A DNA stretch of 64,000 bases from Halorubrum sp. CBA1229 (GCF_003721435.2 NZ_CP054585.1:930001-994000), one strand, 5' to 3'. Numbered from the stretch's first letter, positions 8,116 through 17,303 are shown. Numbers and translations: made by a program. The notes: generated by a model from the letters alone, not told the origin.

Positions 8116-9186
8116 TCAGTCGTCCGCGGCCGCGGCGTCGACCTCGGCCTCGTACAGCTCGCCGGCGCGCTCGCGCTCGGAGAGGTACTCGTCGGCGTCG
8201 AGCGCCGCCTTCACGCCCATCCCGCTGGCCGTGGCCGCCTGCTGGTAGTGGAAGTCCACCACGTCGCCGGCGCCGAACAGCCCCGCGACGCCGGTGCGTG
8301 TCTGCCCGCCGCCGCGGCCGCCCTCGGTGATCAGGTAGCCGTCGTCGTCGGTCTCGATCCCCGTCCCCTCCAGGAAGTCGGTGTTCGGGGTGTGGCCGAT
8401 GGCGAAGAAGACGGCGCCCACGTCGAAGTCGTACTCGTCGACCTCGTCGGCGGTCGCCGGGTCGTCGAGCTTCTCCTTGGGGTGGCCGTCAGGGTGCTCG
8501 ACGAGCGTCACGCGGTCGATCCCGTCCTCGGGGGTGCCGTGGATCTCGGTGAGCTCGGTGTTGAGGAGGAGCTCGATCTCCCCGTCGTCGACCTTGTCCA
8601 TCGTGCGGTCGATCCAGACGTCCTCCGCGCGGAACTCCTCGCGCCGGTGAGCGATGTACACCGTGTCCGCGAACTTCGTCAGGAAGTTCGCCTCCTCCAT
8701 GGCCGCGTCGCCGCCGCCGACGACGAGCATGTCCTCGCCGCGGAAGAACGCGCCGTCGCAGGTCGCGCACGTCGAGAGCCCGTACCCCATCAGCTCGTCC
8801 TCGCCGGGGACGCCGAGCGTCCGGGCGCTCGCGCCGGAGGCGGCGATCACGGCGTCGGCGGTGTAGACGTCGCCGTTCGTGAGCTCGACGCGGAAGTGGC
8901 CCGCGGGCTCCTTCGAGACGTCGGCGATGATCCCGTTGCGGGTCTCGGCGCCGAACTTCTCGGCCTGCGCTTTCATGTCGTTGATCAGCTCCGGCCCGGA
9001 GATCCCCTCGGGGAAGCCGGGGTAGTTCTCCACGTCGGTGGTGAGCGTGAGCTGGCCGCCCGGCTCGTCGCCCTCGATGAGCAGGGGGTCGTTGTTCGAC
9101 CGCGCGGCGTAGATCGCGGCGGAGAGTCCCGCGATGCCGGTGCCGGCGATGATCAGTCGACGGTGATCGACAATATCGTCATTCAT
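8116..9186 (-). CDS. trxB: NAD(P)/FAD-dependent oxidoreductase, thioredoxin reductase
   Basis: This 356-residue flavoprotein matches low-molecular-weight thioredoxin reductases. It has an N-terminal FAD-binding Rossmann motif (IIAGTGIAGLSAAIYAAR, about 12-29), the redox disulfide 'CATCDG' (C140, C143), the NAD(P)H-binding motif 'VVGGGDAAMEEANFL' and a C-terminal FAD motif 'GVAGLFGAGDVVDF'. It passes electrons from NAD(P)H to thioredoxin-like proteins in the cytoplasm; a thioredoxin gene lies elsewhere in the window (47049-47318). A C-terminal extension of about 25 acidic and alanine-rich residues is unremarkable for haloarchaea. The preceding gene on this strand is 101 bases away. Confidence 0.93.
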   Translation of the reverse strand: MNDDIVDHRRLIIAGTGIAGLSAAIYAARSNNDPLLIEGDEPGGQLTLTTDVENYPGFPEGISGPELINDMKAQAEKFGAETRNGIIADVSKEPAGHFRVELTNGDVYTADAVIAASGASARTLGVPGEDELMGYGLSTCATCDGAFFRGEDMLVVGGGDAAMEEANFLTKFADTVYIAHRREEFRAEDVWIDRTMDKVDDGEIELLLNTELTEIHGTPEDGIDRVTLVEHPDGHPKEKLDDPATADEVDEYDFDVGAVFFAIGHTPNTDFLEGTGIETDDDGYLITEGGRGGGQTRTGVAGLFGAGDVVDFHYQQAATASGMGVKAALDADEYLSERERAGELYEAEVDAAAADD

Positions 9187-9286
9187 GCAATACTGTTCGC
9201 CGTCGGGAGGTATGTAGGTTGCGCCATCGGGCGCGGCGAGCGGTCAACTCCTCGGTCCGCCGTGAAACGGGCCTTCCGCCGGCCGC

Positions 9287-10723
9287 TTAGTCGTTCGGAA
9301 ACTCCGGCAGCGAGCCGGCCGGCTGAGTCGGCGCGTCGTCGAGCGCCTCGAAGAAGCGTCCGGAGACGAACGTCTCGACGACTTCCGGCAGCGACTCCGA
9401 CTCCGAGACCTCCTCTAAGATGCCGAGGGGGACCTGCGCGCCGGCCATCGTGGCGTGTCCGCCGGCGGAGCCGACCGGATCGAGCGCGTCCCGGAGCAGC
9501 TCGCCCACGTCGAGGTCGGCGCCGCGCGACCGCGCGGAGGCGTATATCACCCCGTCCATGTAGCCGTAGACGAAGGTGACGGTGACCCCGTCGAGGTCGA
9601 GGAGCCGCTCGGCCGCCTGCGCGAGGGTGTCGCGGTCGCTGATCTCGCCGACGCAGGAGGCGACCGTAGACCCCCGCACGTCCCGGCCCTCGATGGCGTT
9701 CGCGAGCACCCGGAGCGTCTCCTGGCTCACGCTCGGGCTCTCGACGCGTTCGAGCGTCGACTCGTCGGCGAACGGCGACAGCGACGCCGCTGCCTCAAAA
9801 TCGGGGATCGACGTCGACCGGGTGAAGTCCTTCGTGTCGATCCGGATCCCGTACAGCAGCGCCGTGGCGAGCTCCCGCCCCGGCTCGACGCCGAACCGCG
9901 AGAGGTACTCCTCGATGAGCGTGCTCGTCGCGCCGGCGTCAGGCCGGATGTCGACGAACTCCCCGGCGACCGGGCCGCGGGGCGGGTGGTGGTCGACGAC
10001 GATATCGACGGGGTGCTCCTCGGGGAGGCTGTCGTTGATCCCCGCCCGCGAGTGATCGACGAGGGCGATCCCGTCGTAGTCGTCGAGGTCGATCTCCCCG
10101 AACGTCGACAGCGAGAGGTCGAGCAGGTTCACCAGCGCGCGGTTCTCCTGGTGGGCGATCTCGCCGCCGTAACAGGGGTCGGCCGGGACGCCGACGACGT
10201 CGGCGACCCGCGCCAGTCCGATCGCGCTCGCGATGGCGTCCGGGTCGGGGTTGTCGTGGGCGACGACGAGGAGGGGACCGGAGAGCTCGCGGAGCGTCGC
10301 GAGCAGGCGGACCGGCAGCTCGTCGCCGTCGGCGCCGGTCGCCTCGCTGACGCGCGCGACCAGCGCCTCGACCGGGTCGACGACGCGGTCGGCGACCGCC
10401 TCCAGCGCCGACTGCTGGTCCGCGGTCGGGTTCGCCCCGACGTGGGCGACGATCATCGCGTCCGGGTAGCGGCCCCGGGCGGCCTCCGCGGCGGCGACGT
10501 TGCGCGCGGGGTCGTCGCTCGCGACCAGTACGACCGCGGCGCGGTCGGGGTACGAAGACGGGTCTGTCGGGTCGGCCTCGACGGTGGCGACGTTGCGGTC
10601 GCGGAGCGTCGACGCCCACCCGGTGTCGTCGGTGATCGCGACGAGCTCGCCGCGCTCCTCGCGGGTGCGCTCGACGAGCGTGTTCCCGACCGCGCTACAG
10701 CCGAGCAGCAGACGCCGGGCCAT
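9287..10723 (-). CDS. DHH-family phosphoesterase with N-terminal TrkA-N-like Rossmann domain
   Basis: The 478-residue protein has two parts. Residues 1 to about 130 resemble a TrkA-N/RCK nucleotide-binding domain, though the glycine motif is unusual (RRLLLGCSAVGNTLV). From about 150 comes a DHH phosphoesterase domain with metal-binding motifs 'VVAHDNPDPDAIAS', 'ALVDHS' and 'VVDHHPPRG', and a C-terminal DHHA1 domain with 'GSAGGHATMAGA'. Such proteins may hydrolyse cyclic di-nucleotides or short oligonucleotides; the Rossmann part suggests ligand control. This arrangement is common in haloarchaea but its substrate is not known to me. It lies 36 bases downstream of folCP on the same strand, so co-transcription is likely. 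Confidence 0.85.
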   Translation of the reverse strand: MARRLLLGCSAVGNTLVERTREERGELVAITDDTGWASTLRDRNVATVEADPTDPSSYPDRAAVVLVASDDPARNVAAAEAARGRYPDAMIVAHVGANPTADQQSALEAVADRVVDPVEALVARVSEATGADGDELPVRLLATLRELSGPLLVVAHDNPDPDAIASAIGLARVADVVGVPADPCYGGEIAHQENRALVNLLDLSLSTFGEIDLDDYDGIALVDHSRAGINDSLPEEHPVDIVVDHHPPRGPVAGEFVDIRPDAGATSTLIEEYLSRFGVEPGRELATALLYGIRIDTKDFTRSTSIPDFEAAASLSPFADESTLERVESPSVSQETLRVLANAIEGRDVRGSTVASCVGEISDRDTLAQAAERLLDLDGVTVTFVYGYMDGVIYASARSRGADLDVGELLRDALDPVGSAGGHATMAGAQVPLGILEEVSESESLPEVVETFVSGRFFEALDDAPTQPAGSLPEFPND

Positions 10724-10759
10724 ACCGGTGCGAGGGGATCGGAGAGGAAAACGCTGCCG

Positions 10760-13459
10760 TCATTCGTCCGCGGCGTCCGCCCGGGCGGCGTCGCCCGGGT
10801 CGCCGCCCTCGTCGTCTCCGTGTTCGCCGTCTCCGCGCTCCGCGTCGCCGCCCTCGCGGAGGGCACCGTTCACCGCGGCGGCGACGTCGACCGCGGCGCG
10901 GTTCTCCGCCACGTCGTGGACGCGCACGAGGTCCGCCCCCCGGTCGGCGGCGAGCGCGGTCGCGGCGACGGTGGCGTGTTCCCGGTCGTCCGGATCGCGG
11001 TCGACCGCCCCGAACATCGACTTGTGCGAGTGGCCGATGAGCACGGGGCAGTCGAGCGCGGCGAACTCCCCGACGCGGTCGAGCAGCTCGAACGCCTCGG
11101 CCGCCGACTTCCCGAACCCGAGCCCGGGGTCGACGATCACCCTGTCGCGGTCGATCCCGGCCGTGTCGGCGAGCGCCAGCCGCTCGCGGAGCGACGCGAT
11201 CACGTCGCTCACGGCGTCGTCGTACTCGGGGTCGTTCGTCGGGTCGACCGGCGCGTCGAGGCTGTGCATCACGACGACCGGGCAGTCCGCGTCGGCGACG
11301 ACCTCGCGCATCGCGGGGTCCTCCAGCCCGGTCACGTCGTTGATGACGTCGGCGCCCGCCTCCAGCGCGGCCTCGGCGACCGGCGCCTTCCGCGTGTCGA
11401 CCGAGACCAGCACGTCGCCGTCGGCGACCGCCGGTACCGACTGCGCCGCCTCGATCGTCGGGACGACGCGGTCGATCTCCTCGTCGACGGGGACCGGATC
11501 CGCGCCCGGGCGGGTGGACTCGCCGCCGACGTCGACGACGTCGACCCCGGCCTCGACCATGCGCTCGACGCCCGCGACCGCGTCCGCCAGCGCCTCGTGG
11601 CGCCCGCCGTCGTGGAAGGAGTCGGGCGTGACGTTGAGCACACCCATCACGGCGGTGCCGTCGGTCCAAGGGTAGTCGGGGGCGGTCGCGTCGGCGTTGG
11701 TATTCGACTCCCTCTCGTCGAGTCCGAGTCGGTCGGCGATATCGTCTGCGACGCCCGCGAACCCCCCGCTCTCACGGTCGCGCAGGCGGTCGAGTAGTAC
11801 GCGATACTCCGCGACCGTCGCGCCGAGCGTGATCGGCACGTGCTCACCGCCGGGGACCCGTCCCTCGCCCGCCCCGAGCCCCCCTATCGCGGCGTCGCCG
11901 CCGACCGCCCGGATCGCCGCCGCGAGGCGCTCGGCGCGGTCGCCGCGCAGCCGGAGCGTGAGGACGCGGTGGTCGATCCCCTCGGCGCGGGCCGCGGCCG
12001 CCTCGGGCGGGACGCCGGCCGCGTCGAGCGCGCGGACGGCGGCGCTTCGGTCGGCCCCGTCGCGTCCGCCCGCCCCGCCGCGCCGACCCGCCCCGTCGAC
12101 CGACCGCGGCGTCACGGTCCGGAGCCGGGCCGCGCGCGCCTCGGCGACCGCGAACAGCGAGCCGACGAGCAGCACGCAGTCGCCCGGGTCGGCGCGGTCG
12201 ACCGCGGCGTCGAGGGCGGCGGCCACGTCGTCGCCGACGGTCACCTCGCCGACACCGGCCGTCCGGAGTGCGGCCGCGAGCACCTCCGGATCCTCCGCGC
12301 GGTCGAGCGCCGGACGGCAGGTGACCGCGGAGGCCGCGTCGGGGAGCGCGCTCGCGGCGCCCGCGTGGTCCTTGTCGTGCATCGCCGCGTACACGAGGTG
12401 GAGGTCGTCGTAGTCGTACTCGGCGAGCGTCCCCGCGAGCGTCCGGCAGGCGGCCGGGTTGTGCGCGCCGTCGAGCACCGTGAGCGGGGCCGTGTCGACC
12501 ACCTCGAACCGGCCGGGCCACGTCGCCCGCGCGAGCCCGTCGCGGACCGCGGCCTCGGGGAGCGGATCCGTCTCCTCGCCCTCCTCCCCCTCGGCCACCG
12601 CCGCCGCGGTCCGCCGGGCCAGCGCGACCGCGACGCCCGCGTTCGTCGCCTGGTGGTCGCCGACGACCGGGATCCGGTAGGTGCCCGCCGCCTCGCCCGC
12701 GAGCGTCACCTCGGCGTCGGTCGGGCTCACGCGCCCGTCGTAGGCGACGGAGAGGGCGGGGGCGTCGTGGCCGTCGGACTCCGGATCGGAATTCGCCCCC
12801 GCCACCGTCGCGACCGGCGCGTCAGCCTCGTCTGCGACCTCGCGGACGACGTCGAGCGCCTCGCCCTCGCAGGCCGTCACGAGGGAGGCGCCCGGCTCGG
12901 CGATCCGGGCCTTGGTGCGGGCGATCTCGGCTATCGTGTCGCCGAGGACGGCGGTGTGTTCGAGCGAGACGTTCGTCACGGCGGTCGCGACCGGATCGAC
13001 CGCGCTGGTCGCGTCGTACTCGCCGCCGAGGCCGACCTCCAGCACCGCGACGTCGACGTCGCGGCGCGCGAAGTCGCGGATCGCCATCGCCGTGACGACC
13101 TCGAAGAAGGTGAGGGGTTCGCCGGCGGCCGCGCGCTCGACGAGCCACGGCTTCGCCTCCGCGACGAAGGCGGCGATCGCGTCCTCGGTCATCGGCAGCC
13201 CGTCGACGCGGGCCCGCTCGGCGAGCGCGGAGAGGTGCGGCGAGGTGTAGAGGCCGACCGAGAGCCCGGCCTCGCGCAGGATCGACTCCGTCATGCGCGC
13301 CGTGCTCCCCTTCCCGTTCGAGCCGGCCACCTGCACGAACGGCACGTCGTCCTCGGGGTTACCGAGCCGGTCGAGCAGCGCGGCGACGCGCTTGGTCCCC
13401 GGCTTGACCGAGAAGCGGCGGAGGTCGAAGAGGAACGCCGCCGCCTCGTGGTAGTCCAT
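10760..13459 (-). CDS. folCP: Bifunctional folylpolyglutamate synthase/dihydropteroate synthase (FolC-FolP fusion)
   Basis: This 899-residue fusion combines two folate enzymes. Residues 1 to about 430 are a Mur-ligase-type FolC: ATP loop 'VAGSNGKGSTARMTE', 'YTSPHLSALAERARVDG' and 'LDGAHNPAA'. A linker of about 190 residues follows. From about 610 lies FolP, a TIM barrel joining 6-hydroxymethyl-dihydropterin pyrophosphate with p-aminobenzoate: 'MGVLNVTPDSFHDGG', 'VDVGGESTRPGA', 'INDVTGLED' and 'VDPGLGFGK'. FolC-FolP fusions are known from haloarchaea, which use folate rather than methanopterin. The C-terminal tail is a Gly/Asp/Glu-rich low-complexity stretch. The ATG at 13459 precedes the FolC start motif MDYHEAAAFL. 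Confidence 0.93.
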   Translation of the reverse strand: MDYHEAAAFLFDLRRFSVKPGTKRVAALLDRLGNPEDDVPFVQVAGSNGKGSTARMTESILREAGLSVGLYTSPHLSALAERARVDGLPMTEDAIAAFVAEAKPWLVERAAAGEPLTFFEVVTAMAIRDFARRDVDVAVLEVGLGGEYDATSAVDPVATAVTNVSLEHTAVLGDTIAEIARTKARIAEPGASLVTACEGEALDVVREVADEADAPVATVAGANSDPESDGHDAPALSVAYDGRVSPTDAEVTLAGEAAGTYRIPVVGDHQATNAGVAVALARRTAAAVAEGEEGEETDPLPEAAVRDGLARATWPGRFEVVDTAPLTVLDGAHNPAACRTLAGTLAEYDYDDLHLVYAAMHDKDHAGAASALPDAASAVTCRPALDRAEDPEVLAAALRTAGVGEVTVGDDVAAALDAAVDRADPGDCVLLVGSLFAVAEARAARLRTVTPRSVDGAGRRGGAGGRDGADRSAAVRALDAAGVPPEAAAARAEGIDHRVLTLRLRGDRAERLAAAIRAVGGDAAIGGLGAGEGRVPGGEHVPITLGATVAEYRVLLDRLRDRESGGFAGVADDIADRLGLDERESNTNADATAPDYPWTDGTAVMGVLNVTPDSFHDGGRHEALADAVAGVERMVEAGVDVVDVGGESTRPGADPVPVDEEIDRVVPTIEAAQSVPAVADGDVLVSVDTRKAPVAEAALEAGADVINDVTGLEDPAMREVVADADCPVVVMHSLDAPVDPTNDPEYDDAVSDVIASLRERLALADTAGIDRDRVIVDPGLGFGKSAAEAFELLDRVGEFAALDCPVLIGHSHKSMFGAVDRDPDDREHATVAATALAADRGADLVRVHDVAENRAAVDVAAAVNGALREGGDAERGDGEHGDDEGGDPGDAARADAADE

Positions 13460-13569
13460 GTCCGTGGGTCGGCGCCGCGTCGCTTAGGAGTAACGGACCG
13501 GTGCGGACCGGGTCGGTCTCCCGGCCGCGAAGAGCAACCCTTAGGCGCGCGGCACCCCGACTCTGTCCT

Positions 13570-14604
13570 ATGAACGAGACAGCGGCCGCGTCGGCGTCCG
13601 CGGTCGACGCGGCGGCGGTCGACGGCGCCGCCGACCCGGTGATCGCCGGCGAGGGCGTCCGGCGGACGTACGGCGACGTCGTCGCGCTCGACGGGGTCGA
13701 CCTCCGCGTCGAGGCCGGCGAGGTGTTCGGGCTCATCGGTCCCAACGGCGCCGGGAAGACCACGCTCGTCCGCGCGCTGACGGGGACGACAGACGCCGAG
13801 GGCGACGTCAGCGTGTTCGGCGTCCCGCCCCGCGAGGTCGACCCGCAGCGGGTCGGGCTGCTCCCGCAGTCGTTCGACCCGCCGGAACGACTCACCGCGA
13901 GCGAGCTGGTCGAATACTACGGCGGCCTCTACGACGACGCCCGCGACGTCGAGTCGGTCCTCCGGGACGTTGGGATGGCCGACGACGCGGACGCGTGGTA
14001 CGAGACGCTCTCGGGCGGGCAACAGCGCCGGACGTGCGTCGCGACCGCCATCGTCAACGACCCCGACCTCCTCTTCCTCGACGAGCCGACCACGGGGATC
14101 GACCCGGCCGGCCGACGGTCGATCCACCGCCTGATCGAGCGGCTCGCCGACGGCGGCACGACCGTCTTCCTCACGAGCCACGCGATGGACGAGGTCGAGC
14201 GGCTCGCCGACCGCGTCGCGCTCCTCCGGGACGGCGCGGTCGTCGCCGTCGGCCCGCCCGGCGAGCTGATCGCGGAACACGGCGGGGCACCCCGGCTGGA
14301 CGTGACCCTCGACGACGCCGCGAGCGACGCGGCGGTCGGCGGCGTCGAGGCGGGCCTCGCTGGCGACGCCGCCGTCGAGTCGACCCGCGACGGGCTGCGG
14401 ATCCGCGGCGTTCGACCCGAAGCGATCGGCGACGCGGTCGACGCCCTCGACGCGGCCGGGGTCGCCTTCGAGTCGCTCGCGTGGACCGAGCCCTCGCTGG
14501 AGGACGTCTACCTGCGGCTCACCGGCGAAGAGTACTCGCCCCGCGCCGGCGGCCCGCCGAACGAGGTCCGCGAGTCGGCGGCGGCGGACGGGGGCGACCG
14601 ATGA
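13570..14604 (+). CDS. ABC transporter ATP-binding protein (DrrA/CcmA-like exporter type)
   Basis: This 344-residue protein powers an exporter with the permease that follows. Walker A is 'GLIGPNGAGKTTLV' (about 55-68), the signature is 'LSGGQQRRTCVATAI', Walker B is 'LLFLDEPTTGIDP', and the switch histidine is in 'VFLTSHAMDEVERLAD'. The C-terminal 80 residues form the extra domain common in ABC-2 type exporter ATPases. The start is the ATG at 13570, shortly before the ATPase core. The stop overlaps the start of the permease by four bases (ATGA), so translation is coupled. Drug or lipid export is typical; the substrate is unknown. Confidence 0.92.
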   Translation: MNETAAASASAVDAAAVDGAADPVIAGEGVRRTYGDVVALDGVDLRVEAGEVFGLIGPNGAGKTTLVRALTGTTDAEGDVSVFGVPPREVDPQRVGLLPQSFDPPERLTASELVEYYGGLYDDARDVESVLRDVGMADDADAWYETLSGGQQRRTCVATAIVNDPDLLFLDEPTTGIDPAGRRSIHRLIERLADGGTTVFLTSHAMDEVERLADRVALLRDGAVVAVGPPGELIAEHGGAPRLDVTLDDAASDAAVGGVEAGLAGDAAVESTRDGLRIRGVRPEAIGDAVDALDAAGVAFESLAWTEPSLEDVYLRLTGEEYSPRAGGPPNEVRESAAADGGDR

Positions 14605-15356
14605 CGCGCGTCGGCCGGATCGGCACCGAGGCGACCGCGGCGGCGCGGTCGTTCCTCCGCCGGCGGACGGCGGTGTTCTTCACGTTCTTCTTCCCCGTGA
14701 TCCTCGTGGTGATCTTCGGCGCCTTAGTCCGCACGCAGCCCACCGGCGGGGGGCTGTTCGCGGAGCCCGCCGGCTACTACATCCCCGGCTACCTCGCGGT
14801 CGTCGTGCTCTTCACGCCCCTCTCGCGGGTCGGCTCCGAGATCGCCCGCCACCGCGACGGCGGCCGGTTCGAGAAGCTGGCGACGACGCCGCTCTCGCGG
14901 GCGGAGTGGCTCCTCGCGCACACCCTCGTCAACGTCGCGATCATCGGCGCGGCGAGCCTCCTGATCTTCGGACTCGTCCTCGCGGTGACCGACGCCGAGC
15001 CGGTCGTTTCGCCCGCGCTCGCCGTCCTCCCCGTCTTCGTCGCCGTCGGCGTCGCGCTGTTCTGCGGGGTCGGGGCGGTGCTGGGCGCGCTCACGGACTC
15101 GCAGGACGGCGTGATCGCCGCGAGCAACACGGTCGCGCTCCCCCTCCTCTTCCTCTCCGAGACGTTCGTCTCGCCAGACCTGTTGCCGGCGTGGTTCCGC
15201 CCGGCCGTCGCCGCCTCACCGCTGACGTACTTCGCGCGCGGGACGCGGGCGATCGTCCACGAGCCCGGCGCGTGGGTCGGCGACCTGGCCGTCCTCTCGG
15301 TCCTCGCCGTCGCGTTCCTCGCGGTCGGCGCGTACGCGGTCCCGCGGACGGACTGA
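14601..15356 (+). CDS. ABC-2 type transporter permease
   Basis: The 251-residue membrane protein has six hydrophobic segments, and a first amphipathic/transmembrane part 'FLRRRTAVFFTFFFPVILVVIFG' of the ABC-2 permease form. The conserved loop 'NTVALPLLFLSETFVSPDLLP' followed by 'YFARGTRAIV' is the usual C-terminal ABC-2 signature. It forms the membrane part of the exporter with the upstream ATPase, which it overlaps by four bases. No auxiliary protein is encoded beside it. Confidence 0.9.
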   Translation: MTRVGRIGTEATAAARSFLRRRTAVFFTFFFPVILVVIFGALVRTQPTGGGLFAEPAGYYIPGYLAVVVLFTPLSRVGSEIARHRDGGRFEKLATTPLSRAEWLLAHTLVNVAIIGAASLLIFGLVLAVTDAEPVVSPALAVLPVFVAVGVALFCGVGAVLGALTDSQDGVIAASNTVALPLLFLSETFVSPDLLPAWFRPAVAASPLTYFARGTRAIVHEPGAWVGDLAVLSVLAVAFLAVGAYAVPRTD

Positions 15357-15469
15357 GGCCGGAGAGGGGCGCCGGTCGAGGCGAGGGGGTACCGGCCGGG
15401 AGGGTCGGCGTCGCCGAAGCCGGTCATTTATATCGTCCGGCACCGTCTCGGTGAGACGAGAGAGGGCCA

Positions 15470-15619
15470 GTGTTGACCGTTCAATTCACCTGTTCGGACT
15501 GCGCGCAGACCATCGAGGTCAACGAGGAGATGCGGGAGACGATCCTCGCGGCGGGCTGTCCGGTCTGTACGACCGACGCCGACGAGGACGACTTCTCGGA
15601 CGGCGCAGGGGACGAGTAG
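15470..15619 (+). CDS. Small zinc-ribbon protein (haloarchaeal DUF7560-like)
   Basis: This 49-residue protein consists of one zinc ribbon: 'FTCSDCAQTIEVNEEMRE' then 'TILAAGCPVCTTDADEDD'. The CxxC...CxxC spacing and the 'IEVNEEMRETILAAGCPVC' core match the micro zinc-ribbon gene at 16316-16471, so the two are paralogues. Its role is unknown; similar proteins (I recall the label DUF7560, unverified) are widespread in haloarchaea and might bind partner proteins or nucleic acid. GTG (15470) is taken as start, TTG at 15473 is as plausible. A TATA-like box (CATTTATATCG, about 15425-15435) lies upstream, so it has its own promoter. Confidence 0.75.
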   Translation: MLTVQFTCSDCAQTIEVNEEMRETILAAGCPVCTTDADEDDFSDGAGDE

Positions 15620-15771
15620 CGCACCGGAGGCCGTCGCCCCGCGGCCGGTTCCGGAGTCGGTCCCGTATTTTCAGCACGAGCCGCTGAACCACTGTTTTCC
15701 GGGCGAGACGCTACGCGGTTCGAGCGTATTTCGCGGGCACGAACGCGGGGACCCGCTCGTCCGCGGACGGC

Positions 15772-16227
15772 TCACTCGTCGTCGCGTTCGATGATAATGG
15801 TCCGCCCGGTGAGTCGGTCGGGGACGAACCGGTAGAGGTCGATGTCGAGGTCGGACTTCCCGTCGGCCCAGATCTCGAAGAGGGGACGGCGGGTCTCCCC
15901 GTACTGCGCGATCGTCTCGGGCGTGAGCTCGTCGAGGTCGACGCGGCGGAGCGTCCCGACGCCGACGACGCTGCCGTACTCGTCGCCGTCCTCTTCGTAC
16001 ACCACGATCCGCGCCTGCGGGTCCGAGGCGAGGAACTCGCGCTTCTCGCTGTCGGGCGTCGACACCAACCGGAGGAAGGCGTCGCGCGACTCCTCGTCGA
16101 AGCCGTAGGAGACGGGGATCGCGTACGGGGTCTCGTCGCGTGCGAGCGAGAGCACGCCGGTCTCGTGGCGCGAGAGGAACGCGTCGACCTCCGCGTCGGT
16201 CATCTCGACCTCGCTGTTCGTCGCCAT
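15772..16227 (-). CDS. Pyridoxamine 5'-phosphate oxidase family protein (FMN-binding split barrel)
   Basis: The 151-residue protein begins with 'MTDAEVDAFLSRHETGVLSLA', the standard start of the pyridoxamine oxidase-like split barrel, then 'PYAIPVSYGFD' and 'LVSTPDSEKREFLASDPQARIVVY', which match F420- or flavin-binding members of this superfamily. Such proteins bind FMN, F420 or heme; the real substrate is not vitamin B6 in most cases. Start ATG at 16227 is used; an upstream ATG at 16263 would add 12 residues. The gene lies between two paralogous micro zinc ribbons, converging with the first and downstream of the second. Confidence 0.85.
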   Translation of the reverse strand: MATNSEVEMTDAEVDAFLSRHETGVLSLARDETPYAIPVSYGFDEESRDAFLRLVSTPDSEKREFLASDPQARIVVYEEDGDEYGSVVGVGTLRRVDLDELTPETIAQYGETRRPLFEIWADGKSDLDIDLYRFVPDRLTGRTIIIERDDE

Positions 16228-16315
16228 ACCCAGGGAGTTGGCGTACGCCGGGATAAAGGACACGAGACGGATCGGTCGCTCGGGGGGCCGCGGGAGCGAT
16301 CGACGACGGGGATCC

Positions 16316-16471
16316 CTACGCGGTCTGCGGGTCGGCGATGTCGCTCTCGGAGACGGGCTCCCCGCAGACGACGCAGCCGACGTCGAGCAGCGTCGCCCGC
16401 ATGGCGTCGTCCACCTCGATCGACCGACGGCACTTCGGGCAGACGAACGTGTGGGTCCCAGGACTCGTCAT
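16316..16471 (-). CDS. Small zinc-ribbon protein, paralogue of the one at 15470
   Basis: The 51-residue protein reads 'MTSPGTHTFVCPKCRRSIEV' followed by 'DDAMRATLLDVGCVVCGEPV'. It shares the CxxC-(x18)-CxxC frame, IEV[ND] and the MR-T-L--GC-VC core with the protein encoded at 15470-15619. All four cysteines needed for one zinc ion are present. The start ATG is at 16471; another in-frame ATG lies nine codons upstream. The function is unknown. It is short enough to be missed by automated prediction. Confidence 0.78.
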   Translation of the reverse strand: MTSPGTHTFVCPKCRRSIEVDDAMRATLLDVGCVVCGEPVSESDIADPQTA

Positions 16472-16562
16472 GGCCTCAGGTACGACACAAACACTCATGA
16501 AGGATGGTTCGGATTCTTGAAGTTTTAAAATCCGGTCAACGGGAGCGCCGGGCCGCCCCCGC

Positions 16563-17198
16563 TCAGTCGAGCAGCGTCGAGAGCAGCTTCCGCTGTGCGG
16601 CCGCGATGTGCTCGCTGAACGTCGAGCGGTCGATGCCGAGCGACGCGGCGACCTCGCCGGCGTTGGCCCCCTTCGGGTGATCGAAGTAGCCGGCGTCGTA
16701 GGCGGCCGCGAGCACCTCCCGCTGGCGCTCGGTGAGGTCGCTCCGGTCGACGGTGACCAGGTCCGACTCCTCCGGCGTCGACGACGACTGCAGGAGCCGC
16801 AGCACCTCCATCCCCGGAGAGCACTCTCGGAACGCGTCGAGCACCGACCGGAGCGTCGGGAGGTCGGTCGCGTGGAAGGTGAGGAGGAGGCGTCCGTCGC
16901 GGATGGTCGTCTCCGACACCGGGAGCCCGTAGCGGTCGAGCACCGCGAACGGCGAGTCCTCCTCGCAGTCGGTCTCGAACCGGTAGGCCGCCTTGGCGCC
17001 GTAGTCGAAGACGACGTCGACACCCTCGGGGACGGACAGGTCGGCGTCGGCGATGAACTCGAAGACGACCGTGCCCGCGCTCTCGTCCGGCGAGCTTCGC
17101 GCGACGCTGTAGATCGGCGTCGACCCCTCGGCGACTCCCTCGAACGGCGACGGCGCCCCCGCCGGGAGCGAGACCTCCGCCCTGATGCCGGATCCCAT
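16563..17198 (-). CDS. HTH-10 (bacterioopsin-activator type) transcriptional regulator
   Basis: This 211-residue protein has the two-part build of haloarchaeal bat-type regulators: an N-terminal sensor-like beta domain (about 1-150) and a C-terminal helix-turn-helix. The HTH-10 part is clear: 'LTERQREVLAAAYDAGYFDH' followed by 'GANAGEVAASLGIDRSTFSE' and 'HIAAAQRKLLSTLLD'. These proteins act as DNA-binding activators; the ligand of the N-terminal domain is unknown. The ATG at 17198 is preferred over upstream starts because the upstream sequence is the 22-bp array. It is divergent from the winged-helix gene at 17537, so the array probably belongs to its own control region. Confidence 0.87.
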   Translation of the reverse strand: MGSGIRAEVSLPAGAPSPFEGVAEGSTPIYSVARSSPDESAGTVVFEFIADADLSVPEGVDVVFDYGAKAAYRFETDCEEDSPFAVLDRYGLPVSETTIRDGRLLLTFHATDLPTLRSVLDAFRECSPGMEVLRLLQSSSTPEESDLVTVDRSDLTERQREVLAAAYDAGYFDHPKGANAGEVAASLGIDRSTFSEHIAAAQRKLLSTLLD

Positions 17199-17303
17199 CT
17201 GATCCGTTCGTGGCCGTCCCCGGGCAAAACGTTGACGCCGTGGGCCCGTCGGGAGTCCCGGCCGCCGGCCTCGGAGCCCGCGGCGCACCGGCGGGCGTCC
17301 CGC

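Noticed and set aside
9455-11797. A 780-codon plus-strand frame opposite the DHH and folCP genes
   Set aside because: Its composition (Arg/Asp/Val-rich, no domain motifs) mirrors codons of the real genes on the other strand, which have clear catalytic motifs.
13291-14280. A long minus-strand frame opposite the ABC ATPase
   Set aside because: It is antisense to a gene with intact Walker and signature motifs and shows shadow composition.
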